Positions 56,801 through 63,490 of a DNA stretch of 64,000 nt are shown piece after piece. The position numbers were made by a program, and so were the translations under genes. The stretch comes from Winogradskyella psychrotolerans. Its GTDB lineage: Bacteria > Bacteroidota > Bacteroidia > Flavobacteriales > Flavobacteriaceae. A model generated the notes under the pieces. That model worked only from the letters and a program-made list of their open reading frames with translations, searched no databases and was not told the origin of the DNA. How positions within the stretch are numbered: position 1 is the stretch's first letter; every line of letters starts with the position of its first letter. Location of the stretch: contig NZ_JAHKPN010000011.1 of assembly GCF_018860545.1 (NCBI RefSeq), forward strand, positions 558,001-622,000. The letters run 5' to 3'.

Positions 56801-57481
56801 CGCGGAAGCATAATCCATTTTGGTATTAGTTATGAAGTGAATGAAATTCATAATACTGACAATCGATTTGTATCGGATAACAACTTATTACCTGAAAACA
56901 TTTTTGACGAAGAACATTTTGGGGGCGTAAATGCCGCGTATAACTATGCTAATTACGATAATAATGTCTACCCAACCAATGGTATGCATATCTCAATGGA
57001 AACAGGTTATAAAAACAACCTAGAGGTCAGCGATCGCAGTTTTGGATATTTGATAACAGATTTAGGGTTTGCAAGACAACTAAATCCATCCGGACGTTTA
57101 GTTTTCGCGACAAAATTTAAGAGTCATTTAAATTTTGGAGGTGGTTTTGAATTCTATCAAGCGGCTTCCATAGGAGGGCTTAATGGTTTAAGAGGTTATA
57201 GAAACGAACGTTTTACTGGCAAGAATGCTTTTTATCAAAATACCGATTTGAGATATAGTTTTAATCGTATTAAAACACAATTAATTCCGATCAAATTAGG
57301 ACTTTATGGAGGCTTTGATTATGGTCGTGTGTGGACTGAAGATGATACATCTGAAAAATGGCACAATGCCTATGGTGGTGGCTTCTTCATTAATGCCATT
57401 GATATATTAGCTGCTAATTTAGGTGTATTTAATTCTTCCGATGGTGTTAGAGTTACCTTTGGAATGGGTTTTGATTTTTAA
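53816..57481 (+). CDS. Metallophosphatase - kinase-like - Omp85-type barrel lipoprotein
   Basis: 1221 residues. The signal peptide ends in lipobox SGC. Residues 40-340 are a calcineurin-like phosphoesterase: FLIGDVG, FLGDNIYPKG, PGNHDWY (about 125), AIHHPM and SGHEHNL. Residues 400-740 show a kinase-like set: a glycine-rich loop with a following basic strand (about 426-455), GDPDRHQDQW (Asp599) and PRDRDFAF (Asp624, Asp626), resembling HipA/FAM20/CotH-type kinases. Residues about 905-1221 form an outer-membrane barrel with GGLNGLRGYRNERF, ending GFDF as BamA-type proteins do. The kinase label is inference; phosphatase and barrel are well supported. Last gene of the three-gene unit. Confidence 0.85.
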   Translation: MKAKLLFGFMITGFLISGCATYNPYNANSSYDELKRIDNTTTNVFLIGDVGKPEADGTAPKSLLKLQRQFGKANKNDVLLFLGDNIYPKGIPLKNDTAIKEAEHALNLQLEVAKTFPGSVYFLPGNHDWYSGLKGLKRQEKMVEKALGKNTFQPENGCPIEKVNLSDDIIMLIVDSHWYITNWNNHPTINDDCEIKTRADFLDEFRSEIKKARGKTTLVAIHHPMYSNGPHNGRYGVKENMSPIPVLGTIKNILRTTTGIVNADLSNQFYNELRKNLVVAAQQNENVIFLSGHEHNLQYLELENVTQIVSGSGSKTTPVRMRNPNNYGHSVPGYAVLNIGNDKAIDVQYYNSVTEQVEFYKQIKQAEQGTTIKYPEIVLDSVSASIYTKDDTNKSRFYKFLWGERYRDDYSTKVKAKTVSLDTLMGGLKPFRKGGGTQSKTLHLKTADGKRYVMRAMKKQADQFMQAAILQDQYVEGEFINTTTEDLLEDVFAGAYPYAPFTIGTLSDAINLSHLNPKLYYIPKQKALGSYNDDFGNELYLFEEHPSDGHTELGTGNFSGDIVSTVDMLQDVLSDESKIIDEKEFIKARLFDMLIGDPDRHQDQWRWLVYENDKKTIYKPLPRDRDFAFSKVSDGFLFGAGVKLIPAARKYRKYEPDLKDVKGFNVSGFSLDVAFIKEANIADWDEQVQFIQAQITDDVIDSAFSDIPKEVNAHNIAAIKSILKDRRANLQKISDRYIKLINKYAVITGTNKDDYINVKALKDGAVEVSLYRKKDDTIKDRFHHKIYQPQTTKEIWIYGLDDDDSFEVEGKISKIKVRFIGGQNNDDYKVEHGKNIVIYDYKSKKNDLTAAKNARIKLTDDYNTNVYDYRKLKNNTNQIVPIVGANPDDGLKLGFADTYTTYGFERNPFTSQHQFKAAYYFATEGYELDYKGEFANVIGGLNLGFQAHFQSPNYSVNFFGYGNETENYDDDLGLDYYRVKTRIFRFSPQLIWNSKRGSIIHFGISYEVNEIHNTDNRFVSDNNLLPENIFDEEHFGGVNAAYNYANYDNNVYPTNGMHISMETGYKNNLEVSDRSFGYLITDLGFARQLNPSGRLVFATKFKSHLNFGGGFEFYQAASIGGLNGLRGYRNERFTGKNAFYQNTDLRYSFNRIKTQLIPIKLGLYGGFDYGRVWTEDDTSEKWHNAYGGGFFINAIDILAANLGVFNSSDGVRVTFGMGFDF

Positions 57482-57517
57482 AACAACAGTATCCGACTAC
57501 ATTATTCTGATCTTAAT

Positions 57518-57549
57518 AAAAAAGCTTTTCAAAATGAAAAGCTTTTTTT
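57518..57549 (+). terminator. Rho-independent terminator of the three-gene unit
   Basis: GCTTTTCA (57524-57531) pairs with TGAAAAGC (57535-57542), flanked by an A-run and a 7-base T-run. Works in either direction. Confidence 0.85.
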
Positions 57550-57618
57550 CGTACTACATGCAGAGAAACTGACTTCGACTGTACATAGCCTAAACTTCTT
57601 ACATACACTTTATGGCAT

Positions 57619-57650
57619 AAAAAAAACGTTTCTTAAAAAAGAAACGTTTT
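57619..57650 (-). terminator. Terminator downstream of tRNA-Leu
   Basis: On the minus strand AAAACGTTTC and GAAACGTTTT pair perfectly (57623-57632 with 57641-57650), followed by a U-run (A-run from 57619). It lies 10 bases past the tRNA 3' end. Confidence 0.75.
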
Positions 57651-57660
57651 AGTCAAGTTG

Positions 57661-57742
57661 TACAGGCGGAGAGACTCGAACTCTCACACCTCGCGGCACT
57701 AGATCCTAAGTCTAGCGTGTCTACCAATTCCACCACGCCTGC
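57661..57742 (-). tRNA. tRNA-Leu (UAG anticodon)
   Basis: 82 nt on the minus strand. Acceptor arm GCAGGCG/CGCCTGT (first pair G-U), D-arm TGGTGGAATTGGTAGACACG, anticodon stem CTAGA/TCTAG with loop CTTAGGA giving anticodon UAG. A long variable arm (class II) and a T-arm with GTTCGAGTC follow. Discriminator base A; CCA is not encoded. Confidence 0.95.
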
Positions 57743-57868
57743 ATTCACCCAATAATTATTGGGTTGCAAATATAAACAATAGTTTGAATATACAAATAGT
57801 AAATTTTCAAGAATTCTAAATCATTTCTTAAATTTTTAAACAGATCCATATATTCGTCTTTAAATTCA

Positions 57869-57876
57869 TATTTTTG
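57869..57876 (+). promoter_or_regulatory. -7 element upstream of the M20 dipeptidase
   Basis: TATTTTTG matches TAnnTTTG and lies 19 bases before the ATG. No clear -33 box. Confidence 0.4.
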
Positions 57877-57895
57877 AGTAAAATCAAACACTATT

Positions 57896-59284
57896 ATGCA
57901 ATCCATAAAATCTTATATCGACGATAATAAAGACCGTTTTCTTAGCGAGCTTATCGATTTACTAAAAATCCCATCCATCAGTGCAGACTCTGCTTATAAA
58001 GGAGATGTTTTAAAAACAGCAGACGCTGTAAAACTAAGTCTAGAAAAAGCAGGATGCGACCATGTGGAAATTTGTGAAACTGAAGGCTATCCTATTGTTT
58101 ATGGCGAGAAAATTATAGATAAAAAATTACCCACCATATTAGTATACGGCCATTATGATGTGCAACCACCAGATCCATTAGATTTATGGAATTCACCTCC
58201 TTTCGATCCTATCATCCAAAAAACAGAATTACATCCGGAAGGCGCCATTTTTGCCAGAGGAGCTTGTGACGACAAAGGTCAAATGTACATGCACGTTAAA
58301 GCTATGGAATACATGACAACGAATAACGAGTTGCCATGTAATGTGAAATTTATGATTGAAGGTGAAGAGGAAGTTGGAAGTGTTAATTTATCGACATTTG
58401 TAAAAAACAATCATGAAAAACTAAAAAATGATGTCATTCTTATTTCAGATACAGGAATGATAGCGCCAGATGTTCCATCCATTACAACCGGTTTAAGAGG
58501 TTTAAGTTATGTTGAAGTTGAAGTTACAGGACCAAACCGTGATTTACATTCTGGACTATACGGTGGAGCTGTCGCCAATCCGATTAACGTATTAACTAAA
58601 ATGATTGCGTCGCTTCACGATGAAAACAATCATATTACCATTCCTGGATTTTACGATAAGGTTGAAGATCTATCAGATGCTGAACGTGCTGAAATGGCAA
58701 AAGCTCCATTTTCATTAGACGCTTATAAAAAATCTTTGGATATCGATGCTGTGTATGGTGAAGCAGGGTATTCTACTAACGAGCGTAATTCCATTAGACC
58801 AACATTAGATGTGAATGGTATTTGGGGAGGTTATACAGGTGAAGGTGCCAAAACAGTAATTGCTAGTAAGGCTTATGCTAAAATCTCTATGCGGTTAGTA
58901 CCACACCAGGAATGGGAAGAAATCACCGAATTATTTAAAACACATTTTGAAAATATTGCTCCAAAAGGCGTTACTGTAAAAGTAACACCACACCATGGAG
59001 GACAAGGTTATGTAACTCCTATTGATAGTTTAGGTTACAAAGCTGCTTCAAAAGCATATGAACAAACGTTTGGAAAAACGCCAATCCCTCAACGAAGTGG
59101 AGGAAGTATTCCTATTGTCTCGCTTTTTGAAGAAGAATTAAATAGTAAAACCATCTTAATGGGCTTTGGCTTAGATAGTGACGCCATTCACTCTCCAAAT
59201 GAACATTTTGGCGTATGGAATTACTTAAAAGGTATTGAAACCATTCCGCATTTTTATAAATATTTTACAGAATTATCAAAATAA
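57896..59284 (+). CDS. M20-family dipeptidase (metallopeptidase)
   Basis: 462 residues, no signal peptide. Zinc ligands are visible: VYGHYDVQP (His and catalytic Asp), RGACDDKGQ (bridging Asp), IEGEEEVGS (general-base Glu and ligand), and a C-terminal DAIHSPNEHF His. The dimerisation domain contains RDLHSGLYGG. The family hydrolyses dipeptides such as carnosine-like or Xaa-His substrates; the substrate here is unknown. Monocistronic. Confidence 0.92.
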   Translation: MQSIKSYIDDNKDRFLSELIDLLKIPSISADSAYKGDVLKTADAVKLSLEKAGCDHVEICETEGYPIVYGEKIIDKKLPTILVYGHYDVQPPDPLDLWNSPPFDPIIQKTELHPEGAIFARGACDDKGQMYMHVKAMEYMTTNNELPCNVKFMIEGEEEVGSVNLSTFVKNNHEKLKNDVILISDTGMIAPDVPSITTGLRGLSYVEVEVTGPNRDLHSGLYGGAVANPINVLTKMIASLHDENNHITIPGFYDKVEDLSDAERAEMAKAPFSLDAYKKSLDIDAVYGEAGYSTNERNSIRPTLDVNGIWGGYTGEGAKTVIASKAYAKISMRLVPHQEWEEITELFKTHFENIAPKGVTVKVTPHHGGQGYVTPIDSLGYKAASKAYEQTFGKTPIPQRSGGSIPIVSLFEEELNSKTILMGFGLDSDAIHSPNEHFGVWNYLKGIETIPHFYKYFTELSK

Positions 59285-59290
59285 ACCACG

Positions 59291-59313
59291 ACGGACTAGA
59301 AGTCCGTAGTTTT
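59291..59313 (+). terminator. Terminator-like hairpin after the dipeptidase
   Basis: ACGGACT (59291-59297) pairs with AGTCCGT (59301-59307) across a 3-nt loop; a short T-run follows. Only moderate U content, so it may be a repeat element rather than a terminator. Confidence 0.45.
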
Positions 59314-59344
59314 GATAAAGAATGAATTTCTTTTTAAAAATCGT

Positions 59345-59417
59345 TTGTCATTCCTGCGAAGGCAGGAATCTAAAAATGTAGGATATTAATGGATTCCTGC
59401 CTTCGCAGGAATGACAA
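59345..59417. repeat. 26-bp perfect inverted repeat, REP-like
   Basis: Left arm 59345-59370 (TTGTCATTCCTGCGAAGGCA and so on) and right arm 59392-59417 are exact reverse complements with a 21-base spacer. Each arm contains its own small hairpin, CCTGC/GCAGG around CTTC. This sequence type is common between genes of flavobacteria. The gap holds no gene. Confidence 0.8.
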
Positions 59418-59557
59418 GTTGCGGTTAAAAGTTTATAGAAACTAAATTAACTGCAATGGAATTGCCGGGTTTTAATCTTTAACTAGATAAAAAATGATCA
59501 GTGGTTCAGGATTGCTAAAACCTATTTAACACAATACATTTAGACCCAAAAAAACAG

Positions 59558-59585
59558 AATCCGTTCCGCGTGAACGGATTTTTTT
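59558..59585 (+). terminator. Rho-independent terminator upstream of the BlaI operon
   Basis: AATCCGTTC (59558-59566) pairs with GAACGGATT (59572-59580), 5-nt loop, followed by a T-run to 59585. Isolates the BlaI promoter from upstream transcription. Confidence 0.75.
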
Positions 59586-59600
59586 ATTGATATTTTAACT

Positions 59601-59643
59601 CTACACTTGTAGAATTAAAACATATACTCTACATTTGTAGAGT
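59601..59643 (+). promoter_or_regulatory. Promoter with two BlaI boxes overlapping -33 and -7
   Basis: Box 1 CTACACTTGTAG (59601-59612) and box 2 ACTCTACATTTGTAGAGT (59626-59643, perfect palindrome) match the BlaI pattern TACAnnTGTA. Box 1 contains TTG (59607-59609) and box 2 contains TACATTTG (59630-59637), which fit -33 and -7 elements 20 bases apart. A bound repressor would cover both, giving autoregulation of the pair. Confidence 0.75.
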
Positions 59644-59663
59644 TAATTCTAAATACATAGAGC

Positions 59664-60029
59664 ATGCAACTTTCAAAAACCGAAGAACAATTAATGCAGT
59701 ACCTCTGGAAGCTCGAAAAAGCTTTTATGAAAGATCTCTTAGATATCTATCCTGATCCAAAACCGGCCACCACAACAGTTGCCACTTTGCTTAAACGTAT
59801 GATTGGTAAAGGTTTTGTAGATTATAAAACCTTCGGGAAATCTAGAGAATATTATCCTTTAGTGAAGAAAGAAGATTATTTCTCAAAGCACGTTAATGGA
59901 CTCATTAAAACATTTTTTAATGATAGCGCTTCGCAATTTGCTTCCTTTTTCACGCAAAAAACCGATTTAACTAAAGAAGAGTTAGAAGCACTAAAGAAAA
60001 TTATAGATACAGAAATAAAAAACCGATAA
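59664..60029 (+). CDS. BlaI/MecI/CopY-family repressor
   Basis: 121 residues. Winged-helix signature EEQLMQYLWKLEKAFMKDLLDIYP and TTVATLLKRMIGKGFVDYK, then a dimerisation tail. Controls its own operon through two palindromic boxes upstream. The M56 peptidase gene starts 2 bases after its stop. Such pairs transduce an envelope signal by repressor cleavage; the signal here is not a beta-lactam by any visible evidence. Confidence 0.92.
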   Translation: MQLSKTEEQLMQYLWKLEKAFMKDLLDIYPDPKPATTTVATLLKRMIGKGFVDYKTFGKSREYYPLVKKEDYFSKHVNGLIKTFFNDSASQFASFFTQKTDLTKEELEALKKIIDTEIKNR

Positions 60030-60031
60030 TT

Positions 60032-63000
60032 ATGGAAACGTATATTTTAAAATTTTCGGCGTGTTTAGCTGTATTTTGGTTAGTCTATGTGCTCTTTTTA
60101 GAACGGCAAAACATGCACCGTTTTAAACGTTTTTATTTACTAGGTGTATTAATCTTGGCATTAGTAATTCCTACGTTAACCATAACAGAATATGTTGAAC
60201 CTTTTGTTACCAGTTTTGAAACGGCTCCTGAATATTTTTCAATAGAATTAGCAATAGAAGAAGTAACTATTGAAGAAGCGCCTTTCTTCAATTTAGAAAC
60301 CACACTTTGGTTAATTTACGAACTTGGCGTTTTAGTATTTACGTCACGGTTTATTATAAATCTTATAAGAATGCAACGACGCATTTCTAAAAATGAAAAC
60401 ATCAACAAGCGCCCTTTCATTTATGTTTTATTACATGAAAATACAATTCCACATTCCTTTTTTAGATATATCTTTTTCAATAAAACAAGATATGAATCTG
60501 ATAACATTCCGAAAGAAGTCTTAGTTCACGAAGAAACTCACGCTAGGCAATTACACAGTTTAGACATTATCATTCTAGAGTTGCTTCACATTATATTTTG
60601 GTTTCATCCCTTAATTTACATATTAAAACATCATGTAAAACTTAATCATGAATTTTTAGCAGACCAAGCCGTTTTAGAACAAGGAACGGACACTAAAACC
60701 TATCAAAATATATTATTACAATTTTCATCAAACACTCAAAATCATCAACTATCGAGTGCCATCAATTATTCATCCATCAAAAAACGATTTACAGTTATGA
60801 AAACACAAACATCAAAAACTAGAGTTTGGTTGAGTACCATATTAGTACTGCCAATTATTGCTGTTCTTTTTTACAGTTTTGCTGAAAAGGAATATGTTGA
60901 AAGAGAGACCACTGCTACTGTTAGTGCTATACAAGAGGAATTACAGAAGGCTAACTCCTTAAAAATGCAATATGTTGATGAAGCTTCTGAAAAACTAATG
61001 CAAGAGTATCGTGATTTTATGACAAAATTTAATGACACCAATGTCATTATTGGTCATACATATGAAAGAGCAGTTATTATCTATGATGAGTTAATGTCTA
61101 ATGCACAACGTGCTACAGTTAAAAAATATCCTGAACAAAGGTTTCCACTAAGAAACTTATCTAAAGTTGAACCTAAAAAGCCAACATCTGCTCAATTTGA
61201 ATCCTTTAAAAACTCTCAAGAATATGCAATTTGGATTGACAGTAAACTCGTTCCTAATTCTATTTTAAATAACTATTCAGTAAATGACTTTGTTCATTTT
61301 ATAGGCTCTAAAGTTTATAAAAACGCTCGCAGTGAAAAGTTTCCACAGCCAAATCAATATCATTTATATACAAAAGCTGGATTTAAAGCAACATATCAAG
61401 ATTCACAATTAAATCGTTATAATAATGCTTCCTCAAAATACTCAAATGCAATATCAAAATACTTAAAAGGATCACAAACAGATAATTCTGAACTTAAAAT
61501 ATTAAAGGCACAAATTGATAAACTCTATAATTCATTTACAAAAGAGGAGATAGAAAAGCATAATATTTTAATGGCACCACCTGTGCCAGCCCAATACACC
61601 AATTCTAATAATCAAGAAAAACCAATCATGGAAATCTTGATAAACAGAAATGGGGAATTAATGGTAAAAGACAATAATACTTCTATAGAGCGCATTGCGT
61701 CGAAACTAAAAACATTATCGAAGTCCTTTGATGATTCTAACTCAGTTTTCGTCAGAATCGATAAAAGTGATGCTTCAGAAAAGATATTAGAAAACGTAAT
61801 CGCTTTGGTTAGAAAATATGACTTTAAGATTATTCAAGCTGATGCATCCTTAATAGCACCTCCTCCACCGCCTGTAAAACAAACATCTAAAGGAGGTCCA
61901 AACGTTGGTGACACTCAAAGTATATACAATCCTTCCTTTTTAGAATTTATAATAGAGATGGAAAACGAAGGTGCTTCTTTCTATTTAGATGATGAAGAAA
62001 TTTCTGCTAAAGAAGCAAAAGCTATTGTCATAAACAACAAGGGCAAACGCACCAATATGACAACTCAAAAAGATGCTAACGGCAACTATTTAGTTAAACT
62101 TTCAAGTGCTGAGAAAAAAAAGATCTACGCAAGAAGTATTGAGTTAAAAGTTTTAAATGAAAATTCATATTTGATAGATGGTATAAAAGCAACAAAAGAA
62201 ACATTTGTAGATGTATTTAATCAATTACATCAAGATATTACTCCAGAGCAGCGTAAAAATTATATGAATATTCATGTGAAATCTTCCAAAGAAATTTCAA
62301 ATAAGGAAGTTTGGTTTATATATAATTCGCTTCAGGATTACGGATTTTATCGTATTATAGCACCAAATCAAGAAATAAATAGAGCGAAAGGTAATACGCC
62401 TTTTGCCATTGAAAGTCACGTTACTATTCAAGATATACCAACAGCAAAAGAAGTTGCAGAATACAATGATTGGGCTAAACAACTAAAAAAAGAAACGCTG
62501 GCTGCTCAAGAAGACGAACGCAATGGCAAAACTGCCAACTATCCTATTGTAAAACAAAAAGACTTAATTAAATATGTTGGAATCTACAAACGTAAGACTT
62601 CAACCCAGAAAGAAAATTCTGTAGAATTACCAATTGCGGATGATGAATTAAAAAATACAGGTTTAAAATTTCCACCACCACCTCCTCCTACTAAATCTCA
62701 AGATTTAAAAGAGAAGATTGTAATAGGTTATTCTTCTCCTAATAAAGCCAAAGAAAATAATGCAGAAGCATATTCTTCTTCAAGTAAACCTGAAGACCTA
62801 GAACCAATCACAGTACAAGGGTATCCGAGTAAATCTGCAGCAACATTAGACTATGTCATTAAAATGGCTAAAGGCAATGCAAAATTCTTTAATGAGGGAA
62901 AATCAATCTCATCTGATGAAGCTATTGCTTTGTTAAAAAAGAATCCAGAACTGAATGTCAATGCTCAAAAAACCGATACAGATCAACCTTTGATTTATAT

Positions 63001-63337
63001 ATCCAAGAAACCAATTCTTATCGGAGTGAAAGAAAAAGTTAAAAAACAAGAAAGCATTTTACCCATCATTAATGGTAAAACAATTAAAACAGGAAAAATA
63101 GCTTTAACAAGAAATGAGATTAAGGATATAATACTCAGCACTAAAAATGGAAAAGTAACTGAATTTAAGTTTAAAATTCCTGGTCAACCAACGCAGTATA
63201 TAAAGAGTAATGTGTTAAATGCTGAAGCCCTAAAACATCTTGAAAGTGCAAAAAAAGATGATCAGCTTGTGCTGTTTGCGCTCAAAGATGGTTCTAACTC
63301 AGAGATAGCACCTATAGTTATTACTGTCACGGATTAA
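60032..63337 (+). CDS. M56 (BlaR1-type) membrane metallopeptidase with long periplasmic C-terminus
   Basis: 1101 residues. N-terminal membrane segments plus a zinc motif HEETH (residues 166-170) and a distal Glu in NHEFLADQA (about 208); a later membrane segment is near 270. The long C-terminal region has two proline runs (near 612 and 885). Each is followed by a similar 45-residue module (about 635: FIIEMENEGASFYLDDEEIS; about 939: YVIKMAKGNAKFFNEGKSIS). No beta-lactamase/PBP-like sensor is seen, so it is not a classical BlaR1. It probably cleaves the BlaI partner on an unknown envelope signal. Confidence 0.87.
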   Translation: METYILKFSACLAVFWLVYVLFLERQNMHRFKRFYLLGVLILALVIPTLTITEYVEPFVTSFETAPEYFSIELAIEEVTIEEAPFFNLETTLWLIYELGVLVFTSRFIINLIRMQRRISKNENINKRPFIYVLLHENTIPHSFFRYIFFNKTRYESDNIPKEVLVHEETHARQLHSLDIIILELLHIIFWFHPLIYILKHHVKLNHEFLADQAVLEQGTDTKTYQNILLQFSSNTQNHQLSSAINYSSIKKRFTVMKTQTSKTRVWLSTILVLPIIAVLFYSFAEKEYVERETTATVSAIQEELQKANSLKMQYVDEASEKLMQEYRDFMTKFNDTNVIIGHTYERAVIIYDELMSNAQRATVKKYPEQRFPLRNLSKVEPKKPTSAQFESFKNSQEYAIWIDSKLVPNSILNNYSVNDFVHFIGSKVYKNARSEKFPQPNQYHLYTKAGFKATYQDSQLNRYNNASSKYSNAISKYLKGSQTDNSELKILKAQIDKLYNSFTKEEIEKHNILMAPPVPAQYTNSNNQEKPIMEILINRNGELMVKDNNTSIERIASKLKTLSKSFDDSNSVFVRIDKSDASEKILENVIALVRKYDFKIIQADASLIAPPPPPVKQTSKGGPNVGDTQSIYNPSFLEFIIEMENEGASFYLDDEEISAKEAKAIVINNKGKRTNMTTQKDANGNYLVKLSSAEKKKIYARSIELKVLNENSYLIDGIKATKETFVDVFNQLHQDITPEQRKNYMNIHVKSSKEISNKEVWFIYNSLQDYGFYRIIAPNQEINRAKGNTPFAIESHVTIQDIPTAKEVAEYNDWAKQLKKETLAAQEDERNGKTANYPIVKQKDLIKYVGIYKRKTSTQKENSVELPIADDELKNTGLKFPPPPPPTKSQDLKEKIVIGYSSPNKAKENNAEAYSSSSKPEDLEPITVQGYPSKSAATLDYVIKMAKGNAKFFNEGKSISSDEAIALLKKNPELNVNAQKTDTDQPLIYISKKPILIGVKEKVKKQESILPIINGKTIKTGKIALTRNEIKDIILSTKNGKVTEFKFKIPGQPTQYIKSNVLNAEALKHLESAKKDDQLVLFALKDGSNSEIAPIVITVTD

Positions 63338-63376
63338 ATATAATTGCAGTACCACTATTTTTAAATTTTCATGACT

Positions 63377-63401
63377 AAAGTCTCTTAATTGAGGCTTTTT
63401 T
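63377..63401 (+). terminator. Terminator of the BlaI/M56 operon
   Basis: AAAGTCTC (63377-63384) pairs with GAGGCTTT (63391-63398), including one G-U, 6-nt loop, then a T-run. About 40 bases past the M56 stop. Confidence 0.7.
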
Positions 63402-63490
63402 CATCTAAACATGTAACAAAAAGTATGTTTTAGCGTTCTAATAGTCAATCAATCAGCCTAATTTTTAGGTCAATCAAAAAACAAACACTT

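Noticed and set aside
59345..59417. Insertion-sequence remnant bounded by 26-bp terminal inverted repeats.
   Set aside because: The arms are only 21 bases apart, with no transposase fragment or target duplication; a REP-like hairpin pair fits better.
59664..63337. Beta-lactam resistance operon (blaI/blaR1).
   Set aside because: No beta-lactamase gene and no penicillin-sensor domain are present; BlaI/M56 pairs are common general envelope regulators in Bacteroidota.
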